Positions 36,911 through 47,189 are shown, numbered from the stretch's first letter. The stretch: 64,000 bases of DNA from Ilyomonas limi (GCF_005233845.1 NZ_SZQL01000010.1:1-64000); one strand, 5' to 3'. The notes: generated from the sequence alone by a model not told the origin. Numbers and translations are program-made.

Positions 36911-39112
36911 TCACTCCAGCACATACCAAGTATAGCTTTCGGGCGCCAGCGTAAATTGGAGTGTAAGTTCCTCATTTTTATTTAATTTGATATTCCTTGC
37001 AGTTCCTTCTTTTTCAGTAAGTGTAATATTGCCGCTTAATCCGGCATAACCGGCATAATACAATGGTACTTTGATAGTGCGTGTAATAGTTTCCTTTAAT
37101 GGATTGAATAATAGCAGCAAACCCTTAGTAGATAATTGAGGATTTACATGCAGCCAGCCATCCCAATCCCTGCCATCTGCGCGCCGCAGGTGAATAAGTG
37201 GGCTGTTTAAAATATCCCTGTATTTTTTATACCAATGGATGGTATTGATAACGGCTTGTTTGGTGGAATCTGTATCGTACAATCTTGGCCCGCGATAACA
37301 AGCCTGTACGCCTGCGCCATAGTACTGCATCATCAGTTGTTTATAATCTTTCAGATGTTCGCTTAACGGCTCCAAAACTGCTTCCGCACCGCCACCCTGG
37401 TATTTAGTAAGCGGCACAAAACCCCAGCTCATGCTGCTCGTTTTCTCCCACAAACCATCATAAATATTTTGCCTGTTTAATATCATTTGTTGCTCGCGAG
37501 GTAAAGAGAAATTCACTTCGCGGTAGCCAATAGCAATCTTATTAGTGCCGTCTAAAAAATACCAGTCGGGCGCATTTACATAGACCCCATGCTCGTTGCA
37601 CCAGTGATACAATTCTTTCTGCAACTGCATTTGCTTCCATTGACTGTCATCCAGATTTTTATGTCCGGGATGCGTGGTAGAAGCACATACATCACCGGGA
37701 TAAGGTCCGTCATTTTCAAATAGATTAAATCCTGTATGGCTGATGAAATATTTAAGTTTAGCAATATAAGCTAATCCCCATTTGCTGCCCAGGCAAGGAG
37801 CATTGCCAAAGAAAGCGCCTTTGTCAGGCAAGCCGGTAACCGGATCTATCACGTCATCTTCGTCGCTTATTCTGCGTGAGCTAAAGAGCGAATAGCCGCC
37901 AATTAATACTCCTTTTTGGTGTGCGTAACCTGCTAATTTTTTCCATTTAGCAATGTTGCTGGCAGAAGTGTCTTCTATGTTGCAATGACTGCCGAAACTC
38001 AAAATCAGTGCTTCATAGCCGGTTGCATGGCATTGGTCAATAGCTTTGATTACTTCTTCGTCATTCTTACTCACCAGGTGCATGAAAATAGGGTTAGCAG
38101 TTGTCCATGGTGCCACCACCGAATACATTTTTCGTATTGCCAATCCTCTTCTTTCGCGGTCGTAGCTATCCATCAGCAATTCATAACTTCTTACAGAGGT
38201 GAAAGTATCTTTTGGGGCTAATTCAACACCGGTAACTTTTGCTGGATACACTTCCAGCAAGCACGGCGTTTGGTAGTTGTAATTGACCTGCGAAGTGTAA
38301 GAAGAATCGGCAAGCCAATGTGTAGTTTGATCGCTGAGATCGTAGCGCATGGCATTGTTGAAAGCATAGTTGGTTTCTATATAGATGCCATGTTGCTTTT
38401 GCATTTGTTCTGTAGAGCCAACTACCGCACTTTCTTCTTCCACCATTGCTAATACTTCATTCACTGCCCGGTTGATGGTAATGCTTTGGTTTTGATGGTT
38501 GATAATGCTTAGCCATTTTACAATAAGTGGTAAGCCGTCGTATAGTTCATAATTAACGGTTACATCAACGCCTTGCAATGCTGGCAATTTAGATTGAAAT
38601 AAAAAGCTTACCATTTTACCTGTTGGCTGTTGCTTGTTCATTGCCCAGGTAGCACTACTCTTCCAGTTGAGGAAAGGTTGGATAGGAGCAATGGCGTATT
38701 TTACAAATTGAAAATCACTATCGTGCATCTTAAAATTATCCAGCCATTCCGGTAATAAATAAGCCCTTTCTTTTTGACCGTATAGTCCACCGATATTGTA
38801 CCGTGTGCCATTGATGGTTAATAAGGCCTCCGGCATAACAGCCCGCAACAGTTGCTGCCCGTTGCTCATATTTTTATATCCGGTGCAGGTAACGTTGGGT
38901 TGCAAACGAAAGCTTCTTTTCACCAATCCATTGTATAAAATGATGTCTTTGCCATCTGCAGATTGGTAAACAGTTGCCTTGGAAGTAACAGGTTTTACCA
39001 GCCAGTCTGTTGAAATTATACTATCGGCATCATTAGTCCAAACGGGTAATTGCTGTGCTTTACAAAAGCAGAGGGCTAATAATAATTGGAATAAAAGCAG
39101 GTATTTTTTCAT
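36911..39112 (-). CDS. secreted glycoside hydrolase, clan GH-D-like (alpha-galactosidase-type), substrate unknown
   Basis: 733 residues with a signal peptide (MKKYLLLFQLLLALCFCKAQ). An N-terminal beta-sandwich (to ~300) is followed by a barrel with VLIGGYSLFSSRR, FNLFENDGPYPGDVCAS (candidate nucleophile Asp in FENDG) and NAPDWYFLDGTNKIAIGYRE. It continues with LPREQQMILNRQNIYDG and a conserved GVQACYRGPRLYD. The architecture resembles GH36/GH27-type alpha-galactosidases and related Bacteroidota proteins that are annotated loosely as such. The first 20 residues direct export. Its place inside a fucosidase cluster suggests action on a galactose- or GalNAc-bearing fucosylated glycan; this is inference. 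Confidence 0.65.
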   Translation of the reverse strand: MKKYLLLFQLLLALCFCKAQQLPVWTNDADSIISTDWLVKPVTSKATVYQSADGKDIILYNGLVKRSFRLQPNVTCTGYKNMSNGQQLLRAVMPEALLTINGTRYNIGGLYGQKERAYLLPEWLDNFKMHDSDFQFVKYAIAPIQPFLNWKSSATWAMNKQQPTGKMVSFLFQSKLPALQGVDVTVNYELYDGLPLIVKWLSIINHQNQSITINRAVNEVLAMVEEESAVVGSTEQMQKQHGIYIETNYAFNNAMRYDLSDQTTHWLADSSYTSQVNYNYQTPCLLEVYPAKVTGVELAPKDTFTSVRSYELLMDSYDRERRGLAIRKMYSVVAPWTTANPIFMHLVSKNDEEVIKAIDQCHATGYEALILSFGSHCNIEDTSASNIAKWKKLAGYAHQKGVLIGGYSLFSSRRISDEDDVIDPVTGLPDKGAFFGNAPCLGSKWGLAYIAKLKYFISHTGFNLFENDGPYPGDVCASTTHPGHKNLDDSQWKQMQLQKELYHWCNEHGVYVNAPDWYFLDGTNKIAIGYREVNFSLPREQQMILNRQNIYDGLWEKTSSMSWGFVPLTKYQGGGAEAVLEPLSEHLKDYKQLMMQYYGAGVQACYRGPRLYDTDSTKQAVINTIHWYKKYRDILNSPLIHLRRADGRDWDGWLHVNPQLSTKGLLLLFNPLKETITRTIKVPLYYAGYAGLSGNITLTEKEGTARNIKLNKNEELTLQFTLAPESYTWYVLE

Positions 39113-39134
39113 GGATGAATGATGCTATTATTTA

Positions 39135-40637
39135 TTATTCTTTTGCTTGTTTGTATAAGCCAAACTCAGCAAGCGTAGGTTGCAGGCGCGCAGCCAAAAT
39201 ATGCAATCGTACTTCTTGTGCTGTTATGGGATTAAAACGCAACAAACGCTTATAACCCACGGTTGTTCCTGTTACCACTTCTTTCCATTCATTACCATCT
39301 TTGTATTCCAGTACAAAATTTTCTATACGCTGACCAACCGCAATATTTTCCTGCAACCACAATACATCAAAAGTGGAGGATTGTTTTAGATGAAAATTAA
39401 TGGTTGTAGTATCGCCTTTTTTTGTAGTAAAAGCAGTAGTTATTTTACCATCCATCATGCTGCCAGTGTTAGTGCCATTAGTAGTAGTAATAGTTGCTCC
39501 TTTAGCCATATTGGTTTTAAAAGTAGCATCCAGTATTTTCTTCCACTGCATCAAACTAAGGCTGTCCTCTTTACTAATCAGTCCTTTTCTGTTAGGCGGA
39601 ATATTGAGCAGCAACACCCCATTCCTGCCTACCGAACTATAATAAATATCCAGTAATTTTTCAGGTGATTTTACTGCCGTATCTTCAGATGGATGATAAA
39701 ACCAGCCCGGCCGGATAGACACATCTGTTTCTGCCGGATACCAGGCGAGCCCTTTTGCCTGCATCAGCTTGCTGCGACTGCCTAAATCATTGTCTGTCAT
39801 ATCACCGGCGGGCTTAAAAGCAACACTCGTTTGCGAGTTGGCAGCAATGGCGTTTGGGTTTAAATTATTAATGGGCACTACACTCCATTCTGTTTCCCTG
39901 CCGTAACCGCTTTCGGTGCCTACCCAGCGCACATCTGGCCCCATGCTGGCTATCACGGCTGTAGGTTGCAATTTGCGGATTAAATTATACCATGCTGCAA
40001 AATTATATACCTGCTTTTTACCGTTAGGACCTTCGCCGTTGGCGCCGTCAAACCATACTTCATCTACTCTGCCGTAGTTGGTCAGCAACTCGGTAAGCTG
40101 GTTCATAAAATACTGGTTGTACTTTGCCGAATCGCCGTAATACGGAGAATTTCGGTCCCACGGTGAAAGATACACGCCAAAGCCAATGCCGTACTCGTGG
40201 CAGGCATCCGCCACTTCTTTTACCACGTCACCTTTGCCCCCTTTCCATGGGCTGTTCTTTACTGAATGTTCGGTGTATTTGGATGGCCACAAACAAAAGC
40301 CATCGTGGTGCTTGCAGGTAAGAATTACTTGTTTAATGCCCGCTGCTTTGCACGTGCGAACCCATTGTCTGGCATCTAATTCAGTAGGATTAAATACCTG
40401 TTCGCTTTCATTACCCAATCCCCATTCTCTATCGGTAAAAGTATTGACCGTAAAATGTAAAAAACCCACTACCTCCAACTCCTGCCAACGTAATTGCCTT
40501 GCAGAAGGTACTACCATTGCCGCTTTGCGAACGACGGTAGCAGAATCATCGGTGGGTAGAATAGTAACCGCATTGGACTGCGCATAGACAGAGATGGCAG
40601 ATGCAAATGCGATGGAAAAAAGGGCTGTTTTTTTCAT
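39135..40637 (-). CDS. secreted GH29 alpha-L-fucosidase (2) with C-terminal discoidin-like domain
   Basis: 500 residues with a signal peptide (MKKTALFSIAFASAISVYAQ). GH29 catalytic domain: ELEVVGFLHFTVNTFTDREWG, LTCKHHDGFCLWPSKYTEHSV, and nucleophile Asp197 in VDEVWFDGANGEGPNG, the pattern of subfamily B (1,3/1,4-linkage-restricted) enzymes. From ~365 a sugar-binding F5/8-type domain follows (NMAKGATITTTNGTNTGSMM, TINFHLKQSSTFDVLWLQE). The gene lies 14 bases after fucosidase 3 and 22 bases before the GH-D-like gene. The subfamily B assignment is inferred from the motif only. Confidence 0.87.
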   Translation of the reverse strand: MKKTALFSIAFASAISVYAQSNAVTILPTDDSATVVRKAAMVVPSARQLRWQELEVVGFLHFTVNTFTDREWGLGNESEQVFNPTELDARQWVRTCKAAGIKQVILTCKHHDGFCLWPSKYTEHSVKNSPWKGGKGDVVKEVADACHEYGIGFGVYLSPWDRNSPYYGDSAKYNQYFMNQLTELLTNYGRVDEVWFDGANGEGPNGKKQVYNFAAWYNLIRKLQPTAVIASMGPDVRWVGTESGYGRETEWSVVPINNLNPNAIAANSQTSVAFKPAGDMTDNDLGSRSKLMQAKGLAWYPAETDVSIRPGWFYHPSEDTAVKSPEKLLDIYYSSVGRNGVLLLNIPPNRKGLISKEDSLSLMQWKKILDATFKTNMAKGATITTTNGTNTGSMMDGKITTAFTTKKGDTTTINFHLKQSSTFDVLWLQENIAVGQRIENFVLEYKDGNEWKEVVTGTTVGYKRLLRFNPITAQEVRLHILAARLQPTLAEFGLYKQAKE

Positions 40638-40651
40638 GAATAATTTTTGTG

Positions 40652-42823
40652 TTAATGAAATAATTGCTTCGTATCAATGGGTTGCTTGTTACCACCTTCG
40701 GTCTGTATAAAAGCAGTAAGATTGTTGCCGCCACCGCTATCATAATACGCCACTTTTATTTTGTGATAACCTTTCTTCAAAGCTATTTTCCCTTCGCGTT
40801 CCAAACCGCCGGCAGCTTCATCATTGTTTACAATCTGCTCGCCATCTATATACAATGCACTGCCATCATCGCTGGATGTGGAGAAAGTGTAAATGCCATC
40901 CTTAGCAATGTTAATATAGCCTTCAAATAGAAAAGCAAACTTATCCGCACGTTGTTTTTTATCTATACCAATGCTATTGGTAACACCTGTGTTTACCGGC
41001 ACGCCTTGCATAGATTGCATGTTGATACGCCCCTCGGGTTCAAAATAACGGTAAGCAATCCCTTGTTGCAATGTACCCACTTTTGTAGCAGGCACTAAGT
41101 GATAGGTTTTTGCCTCGGCAACCGCCATATTACTTGCCAGATTGCCGGTATGAAAAGCAATGGATTTTATGGTAGCTTTTTTATTGAGTATAAAAGGTTT
41201 TGTATAAAGGGGAGAAGCTGCTGTTGGCTCGCTACCATCCACCGTATAATGAATGGCACTGCCGTTTGCAGCCGTAATACTGATAGTAGGGAGCGGCGAA
41301 CTGTTTGGATAAGTTATATTGATCTGGGGCTTTGCCGCGAATGCGCCGTAGTTTTCTATCTTGAGTACATACGCATAAGGAGATTGTATCACATTTGGAT
41401 CGTAGTCCGGCAGTTGCACTGCTACATTATCGCCCATTTGCTTCCATTGGAGTGTTTGTTCCGTAGATAAAAAGTAAATGCGGGTACCCGCAGGAAGTGT
41501 AGTGTTTTTAATAATTAATTTTTTATCCGAAGGATATTTGGGCAGAATGGCATACAAGGAATTAGTAGCTGGATTGTAGGTGTAAAAAATTTCCTTTACT
41601 GCATAGCCGGGATCGGGATTAACCGTCAGCTTCAACATGATATCGTTGTTGCTGCTCGCTTCACTGTTTTTCTTTTCACTTTTTCCGGGTTTATAATCGG
41701 TTCTTCCTTCACTCCACTGAAAAGGTGTTTTCCAGCGTACGGTATTATAAATAGCCTCCCCGTTAATCTTCAACCAGCCGCCTATCTCCAGCAGGCGCTC
41801 CTGCATAATGGGCGGTATTTTGCCATGTTCATCCGGACCAATATCCAGTAAGAAGTTACCGCCCCGGCTTACCTTATCTATCAGGCTTAATACCAACACC
41901 TGCGCAGAGTTGTAATCCCATGCATCTTCTGCACGGTTGTAACCATAAGAGAAGCCCATACCGCGGCTTTCTTCCCAGGCATGGTCTGCAAAGTCAATAT
42001 CGGGCTGATATTCGGGCGTATAAACTTCGCCATGATGAAAGCGCACGCCGCTGCCCCAGCGGTCGTAGGTTACCACGCTGTTTTTTACGGGACTTTCATT
42101 ATACAGCCACGCTAAAAAGTCTTTACTTTTCCATTCCTCATCACTTAAATCCCACTCGCCATCCGTCCAAAAAACATCAGGCTTGTAAGTATTGACAAGG
42201 TCTTTCATTTGCGGCCACATGTGCTCCGAAATATACTTCGGCTTATTTGTTTTCCACAGGGGATTGTACCATTCATATAAAGAATAATACATGCCTGGGT
42301 GCACCGATGTTTTGCGCACGGCAGCAAATAAATCACCGAGCAAATCGCGGTGCGGACCTGCACTTACCGCATTCCATGCAAAGCCCCAATCGCGGTCGGC
42401 TTCTTTGCTGGGCCATAATGCAAAACCATCATGGTGTTTGGAAGTAAGCACAATGTATTTTGCGCCGGAGGCTTCAAACAATTTTGCCCAGGCTTCGGGG
42501 TCAAACAATTCTGCCTTAAAATCATTTTTCAGATCGTAATAACTTCTGTCGCCAAACTTTTCTTTGTGATATTTGATGCGGACAGAATCGCCGCTCATCA
42601 ATCCATTTTGATACCACTCGGCATAAGCGCCCACTCTTGAAAAGCCCGGCACCGAATACACGCCCCAATGAATGAAAATGCCAAACTTACCATCTTTCCA
42701 CCATTGTGGTACCGGCCTGGAGTCCAGGCTTTGCCAGGTAGGCTGATAGTTTTGTGCAAACAAAAAACTATATAAAACGGTAAGTAAAAGCGTTGAAAGG
42801 ATTTGCTTGTGTAATCTATTCAT
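40652..42823 (-). CDS. secreted GH29 alpha-L-fucosidase (3) with FN3-like and PA14 domains
   Basis: 723 residues with a signal peptide (MNRLHKQILSTLLLTVLYSFLFAQ). The catalytic domain spans ~30-470: WWKDGKFGIFIHWGVYSVPG, YIVLTSKHHDGFALWPS, and nucleophile Asp221 in PDVFWTDGEWD, the subfamily A-like pattern. A chitobiase-C/FN3-like domain (GSAIHYTVDGSEPTAASPLY) and a PA14 lectin-like domain (YTFSTSSDDGSALYIDGEQ) follow. PA14 domains often bind glycans. It differs enough from the other two GH29 genes to suggest a separate linkage preference. It precedes fucosidase 2 by 14 bases. Confidence 0.9.
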   Translation of the reverse strand: MNRLHKQILSTLLLTVLYSFLFAQNYQPTWQSLDSRPVPQWWKDGKFGIFIHWGVYSVPGFSRVGAYAEWYQNGLMSGDSVRIKYHKEKFGDRSYYDLKNDFKAELFDPEAWAKLFEASGAKYIVLTSKHHDGFALWPSKEADRDWGFAWNAVSAGPHRDLLGDLFAAVRKTSVHPGMYYSLYEWYNPLWKTNKPKYISEHMWPQMKDLVNTYKPDVFWTDGEWDLSDEEWKSKDFLAWLYNESPVKNSVVTYDRWGSGVRFHHGEVYTPEYQPDIDFADHAWEESRGMGFSYGYNRAEDAWDYNSAQVLVLSLIDKVSRGGNFLLDIGPDEHGKIPPIMQERLLEIGGWLKINGEAIYNTVRWKTPFQWSEGRTDYKPGKSEKKNSEASSNNDIMLKLTVNPDPGYAVKEIFYTYNPATNSLYAILPKYPSDKKLIIKNTTLPAGTRIYFLSTEQTLQWKQMGDNVAVQLPDYDPNVIQSPYAYVLKIENYGAFAAKPQINITYPNSSPLPTISITAANGSAIHYTVDGSEPTAASPLYTKPFILNKKATIKSIAFHTGNLASNMAVAEAKTYHLVPATKVGTLQQGIAYRYFEPEGRINMQSMQGVPVNTGVTNSIGIDKKQRADKFAFLFEGYINIAKDGIYTFSTSSDDGSALYIDGEQIVNNDEAAGGLEREGKIALKKGYHKIKVAYYDSGGGNNLTAFIQTEGGNKQPIDTKQLFH

Positions 42824-43147
42824 AATAACGGTTTTAACGGCGTTTACCCGGCAGGTGAAAATAGGCGCAATGGCTTGTACTACATTACTACTCTTTCACT
42901 TTTTATACTTTTTGTTTAACAGGAAATGGAATAAAATTATAAGTAACCGGACCTGTTTGTTTATATTCATCCAATACTTCAGCCTTACATCTTAGTCAGA
43001 CTCGAATTGAGCCGTGTAAGAGCGTTATTTAGTACAAAATAAGAACTACCATATTGCTCTTACAGCGCTTGAATAAGCGACATCAATTTTTAGTCACGAG
43101 TGTATTTTGTCAGTCAAACTAATCTCATCTGATTATGTACTTGCAAT
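42824..43147. other. intergenic gap inside the glycosidase cluster
   Basis: 324 bases separate the GH20 stop from the first GH29 gene. A 9-bp inverted repeat (tgtaagagc at 43015-43023, gctcttaca at 43056-43064) lies in it. The gap probably holds a promoter for the downstream four-gene group, but no box was recognised. Confidence 0.4.
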
Positions 43148-45475
43148 TTATTTGCTCACCAGCCAGCTATCAGGAATGTCTTTCGGGGCTTCATTGCCTA
43201 TGCTGTATTTCAGTTTCAAAGTATAACCCCCGCCGCCTTCTATAAAGTTTACAGTAATAGGCTGCAAACCTTTTGTAAGTGCCACCTGGCCGCTCTTTTC
43301 CTTGGCCGAATGTAGTCCATCATTATCTACCACCAGCCGGTTGGCAATGTACAGCACACTGCCATCATCGCTGGTGAGGTAAAAATTGTAAACAGCCGTT
43401 TGCGGCACATTAATGTAGCCTGTAAACTTTAGTGCGAATGGTTTGCCGCCCAGATCTTTATTAAAGGAAACATCTGGCGTTTTAAAGCTGCTGTCTGCCT
43501 CTTTTTTGATAGCTGTTGTGGTGGGAAAACTACCGTTGTAATAATCGCATTGAAGCCCGGGAGTTGCATTACTCAACTGTACCGATGCTGCAAAAGTTTG
43601 CTTGTCAAAATTTAAAGTATATACATCCCCTCTGCGGCCGGCAGGCGTAAAGAGTGCTAATTTTATTTGTACCGATTGCGAAATATTTAACGGCCTTGAT
43701 AAGGCCGGTGAAGCTGCTGTTGGCAGACTGCCATTAGTAGTATAATGAATACTGAAATCTTTTAAAGGCGATGGAATAAAGAAAGCAGTATCATGGATAA
43801 AAACGCTGCGTACAGGCAACGTGCCCAGATCGGGCAGCCGGTAATTAACATGCAGGTCTTCCAGACGTGGGTACTGTGCTGAAAGCCTTTGCAGGTAAGA
43901 AGCGTAGAGCGAAGTATCATTACTCCATACCGATTCTGCCAATGCAGTCAGGCGCGGCATAACAAGGTAATCTGCCCGCTGCTCCGATGGTACCTGCTCG
44001 GTCCAGAGATTGGCTTGGCCACCGGTAATATATTTTGTTTGCGCTGCCGTAAATGCTTTTGGAATGAGCGGGTAATGATATACTTCAGATAATGAATTTT
44101 GATCGGGAAATGCATCAAAATAAAAAGGGCCATCTGGTGTCATAATAATATTGTTGCCGTTTTTTGCGGCATGCAGCAGCGTTTCTTTTGCCCACACACG
44201 CCACCACATTACAACAGCCGATGCGTTGATACCGCCTTCCACTATTTCATCCCAGCCTATCAGTGTTTTACCTTTAGAGTGGAAAAAGCTGTCCATATAA
44301 TTGGTAAAATAACTTTGCAATTGCTCAATGCCTTTTATGTGGTGGGTAGTCATAAAATCCTTGCATTCGGGCGATTGTGCCCAGGCACTTCTTTCTACTT
44401 CATCGCCCCCGATGTGCATGTAGGTTGATGGAAAAAGTGCTGCAATTTCTGTATAGACATTGCGTGCAAACGTGAACACATTTTCATTGCACGGGCACAG
44501 CGGACTGGTAAATAAAGCACTGTTGCCGCCTTGCTCTTCGCATAACAGGTTTGAATAAATATGCGTTGCAGTAGCCATGTGACCCGGCATATCAATTTCG
44601 GGAATTACGTCTATATGTCTTGCCGCGGCATAGCGTATAATATCTTTTATTTCTTCCTGTGTATAAAAGCCGCCATACAATGTTTTGCCGTTTTTATGAA
44701 TGATATGGGTAGTATCAATATTAAAATCGGTGTTGCCGGTTTCTTTGGCGAGCCGCATACAGTTGGAGTCCTGGTTGTTGAATGTGCGCCATGCACCTTG
44801 TTCAGTCAGTTCGGGATATTGCTTTATTTCAATACGCCAGCCCTGGTCGTCTGTCAAGTGCAGATGCAGCTTATTCATTTTGTATAAAGCCATCATATCT
44901 ATGTATTTCTTTACGTAGCTTACCGGAAAGAAATGGCGCGCTACATCGAGCATCATGCCGCGCCAGGGGAATGCCGGCTTGTCTTCTATAGTCACGCATG
45001 GAACGGCAATTTCATTGCCTTGCCTGTTCTCCACATCAGCAGGCATTAGTTGCCGCAAAGTTTCCATGGCCATAAACATACCTGCCGGCTTACTTGCTGA
45101 TAAGGAAATAAACTGCGGCGTAATATGTATTGTATAAGCCTCCGAATCTTTTATAGAAGCATCGTAGCGTAAAGCAATATTGTTTGTAGACGAATTGGAA
45201 ACTACTGGCTGTAAAGCACTTTTACCAAGATAGCTTTGAATCATTTGCCTCAGCAGGTTAGCTTCATTTTTAAAAAGGTCATTATCAGCAGAACTGCTGA
45301 GTGTTGTTTTTTTATTAATAACGAACTGTCCCTGCAACGGCTTCAAGGAAGCGGGGTAAGGAATAATGTTGTATGGCGAAGCGTTTTGCGCATGTGACGC
45401 AAAAAAGACACCTGAACAACAAATAAACAGCAAGCACTGTATTATCTTATACTTTTTCACCAACAGCATGAGCAT
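43148..45475 (-). CDS. secreted GH20 beta-N-acetylhexosaminidase with PA14 domain
   Basis: 775 residues; signal peptide at ~8-30 (IIQCLLFICCSGVFFASHAQ). A GH20b N-terminal domain (IIPYPASLKPLQGQFVINKKT) precedes the barrel, which shows HLHLTDDQGWRIEIKQYP, DVIPEIDMPGHM and the catalytic pair Asp358-Glu359 in MHIGGDEVERSAW. The enzyme uses substrate-assisted catalysis. A chitobiase-C/FN3-like domain (FSIHYTTNGSLPTAASPAL) and a PA14 domain (YNFYLTSDDGSVLYIANRL) follow, the same C-terminal pair as fucosidase 3. It removes terminal GlcNAc or GalNAc. It is upstream of the fucosidases in the same orientation. Confidence 0.92.
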   Translation of the reverse strand: MLMLLVKKYKIIQCLLFICCSGVFFASHAQNASPYNIIPYPASLKPLQGQFVINKKTTLSSSADNDLFKNEANLLRQMIQSYLGKSALQPVVSNSSTNNIALRYDASIKDSEAYTIHITPQFISLSASKPAGMFMAMETLRQLMPADVENRQGNEIAVPCVTIEDKPAFPWRGMMLDVARHFFPVSYVKKYIDMMALYKMNKLHLHLTDDQGWRIEIKQYPELTEQGAWRTFNNQDSNCMRLAKETGNTDFNIDTTHIIHKNGKTLYGGFYTQEEIKDIIRYAAARHIDVIPEIDMPGHMATATHIYSNLLCEEQGGNSALFTSPLCPCNENVFTFARNVYTEIAALFPSTYMHIGGDEVERSAWAQSPECKDFMTTHHIKGIEQLQSYFTNYMDSFFHSKGKTLIGWDEIVEGGINASAVVMWWRVWAKETLLHAAKNGNNIIMTPDGPFYFDAFPDQNSLSEVYHYPLIPKAFTAAQTKYITGGQANLWTEQVPSEQRADYLVMPRLTALAESVWSNDTSLYASYLQRLSAQYPRLEDLHVNYRLPDLGTLPVRSVFIHDTAFFIPSPLKDFSIHYTTNGSLPTAASPALSRPLNISQSVQIKLALFTPAGRRGDVYTLNFDKQTFAASVQLSNATPGLQCDYYNGSFPTTTAIKKEADSSFKTPDVSFNKDLGGKPFALKFTGYINVPQTAVYNFYLTSDDGSVLYIANRLVVDNDGLHSAKEKSGQVALTKGLQPITVNFIEGGGGYTLKLKYSIGNEAPKDIPDSWLVSK

Positions 45476-45806
45476 AGATTTTAAAAGTGAAAGTTAGGAT
45501 AAGATAAGACAATAAAAAGACAGATAAGAATGCTGGTTATTATTGTATGAATGTTAGACAAAGGGGAATAAAGCAGCAGTAGGTATTACCGGTTTCAATT
45601 TGTAACTTTAAATAAACGGTAGGCAACAGACTTCAGGCGGGAAGATCAAGACTTGTATATTATGCCACTTATTTCAGATTGGTATAAAAATATTGATGAG
45701 ATTGAAGTTAAGTGATTAGATAAGCCGGTGTTTTTGCAAATAAAAAGCGATCATCTATAAAAAGTGACCGCTTTAAAAACTTGAAAAGGGATATATGAAC
45801 ATGCAG
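45476..45806. other. gap with a weak terminator hairpin
   Basis: 331 bases. A stem with one mismatch (aaagcgatca 45744-45753, tgaccgcttt 45765-45774) flanked by A and T runs would terminate the gene ending at 45807. Nothing else was recognised. Confidence 0.5.
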
Positions 45807-46391
45807 TTAAACGGCCAAAGCCAGCTCTTTATCTGCACAGTGCTGTTTGTAAGCTTTGTTAATGATGTTATCGGCAAAAGTGAAATCTTTCTCAAGCGAT
45901 GAAGCCGGCAGCTCAACACTGAATGAAGCAGCTATTTGTGCCAATTCTTTATCGTTGTAATAACTCCATAAAACTGCATTAATCATTCTTTCCTGTTCAT
46001 TCAGTTGTTGCAACACCGAAGCAATAAATTCATCAAAGCGGTATAGCAAGGTATGGCTGAACAGTTTACTTTTTTGTTTATCATTGGCAGCTTGCGCGGC
46101 AGTAAATAATTCACAAAACGCATTCAGGTAGTGCATACGATTGCGCTGATTATCACGAAGAATGGCAACGAGCGCCGGCTCATAATTGTGCAGGAGTGGA
46201 AACAAAATGCTTTCTTCTTTTTCTGCATAGCTCTTAAAAATTATACAGGTTTTCTTTATCTGCTGAATGAGGCGCACCCACTTGGCTGTTGCAGTATAAT
46301 CGGTAGTTTGAAGGCTTAATGCAGCCTTGCACAAAAGTGTACTGAGTTGTTGATACGTTTCGTTAAGCGGTTGAAGGCGGATCTGTTTCAT
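45807..46391 (-). CDS. hemerythrin-like helical protein
   Basis: 194 residues, all-helical, cytoplasmic. The segment YAEKEESILFPLLHNYEPAL resembles the ExxxFP motif of hemerythrin/HHE domains, followed by helices with NRMHYLNAFCELF and YRFDEFIASVLQQLNEQERMI. Several of the usual iron-ligand histidines are not in place, so metal binding is doubtful. HHE proteins of this size are linked to oxygen, nitric oxide or iron-sulfur repair. The gene is isolated; a weak terminator follows. Confidence 0.5.
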   Translation of the reverse strand: MKQIRLQPLNETYQQLSTLLCKAALSLQTTDYTATAKWVRLIQQIKKTCIIFKSYAEKEESILFPLLHNYEPALVAILRDNQRNRMHYLNAFCELFTAAQAANDKQKSKLFSHTLLYRFDEFIASVLQQLNEQERMINAVLWSYYNDKELAQIAASFSVELPASSLEKDFTFADNIINKAYKQHCADKELALAV

Positions 46392-46503
46392 ATAAGTTCA
46401 GTTTGATGGTGATTGATGAAACAAAACTATCCTTGATTATATAGCATTGCAATAGCATAAACATGCGATGCAATACAGATTGCCGGAAAGTCATTCAGGA
46501 ATA

Positions 46504-47178
46504 TTACGGCAAGCTCCAGTCTATCGGGTCCTTTCCTTCTTTTACCAATAAGTTGTTGGTTTTGCTAAAGTGCCGGCAGCCAAAAAAACCTTTATCGGCA
46601 CTGTATGGCGATGGATGAGCGGCCTTTAAAATGTGGTGTTTGGTGGCATCAATGAGTACTTGTTTTTCCTGTGCAAATTTGCCCCACAGTAAAAAAACAA
46701 TGCCTTCTTTTTCATCAGATAAAGTTTGTATTACTCTATCGGTAAACTGCTGCCAGCCAATCTTTTGGTGCGATGCCGGTTCTTTGGCTCTTACAGTAAG
46801 GATGGCATTCAATAAAAACACGCCTTGCTCTGCCCACTTCGTCAAGTTGCCGGTGTGCGGAATGGGCATACCAATATCGTTGTGCAGTTCTTCAAAAATA
46901 TTTTGTAGCGATGGGGGCAGCTTCACACCATCAGGTACCGAAAAAGAAAGCCCCATTGCCTGTCCTTTACCATGGTATGGGTCTTGCCCCAGCAGCACTA
47001 CTTTTACTTTGTTGAATGGCGTTTTATCAAACGCATTAAAGATGAGTGGGCCAGGCGGGTAGATAATAGCACCGGTGGCTTTCTCGGTTTTAAGATGTGC
47101 CGCTATTTGCTGGAAATACGGTTTGGAAAACTCGCTGTGCAATGCTTCTTTCCAGCTTGGATCAATCTTTACATCCAT
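46504..47178 (-). CDS. ung: uracil-DNA glycosylase (family 1)
   Basis: 224 residues, normal length. Active-site motif VVLLGQDPYHGKGQAMGLSFS with the catalytic Asp, Phe stacking residue region, GVFLLNAILTVR, and the DNA-intercalating loop HPSPYSADKGFFGCRHF. It removes uracil from DNA to start base-excision repair. It diverges from the tRNA-Arg gene, whose promoter lies 12-36 bases beyond its start. Confidence 0.96.
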   Translation of the reverse strand: MDVKIDPSWKEALHSEFSKPYFQQIAAHLKTEKATGAIIYPPGPLIFNAFDKTPFNKVKVVLLGQDPYHGKGQAMGLSFSVPDGVKLPPSLQNIFEELHNDIGMPIPHTGNLTKWAEQGVFLLNAILTVRAKEPASHQKIGWQQFTDRVIQTLSDEKEGIVFLLWGKFAQEKQVLIDATKHHILKAAHPSPYSADKGFFGCRHFSKTNNLLVKEGKDPIDWSLP

Positions 47179-47189
47179 GCTTAAATAGG

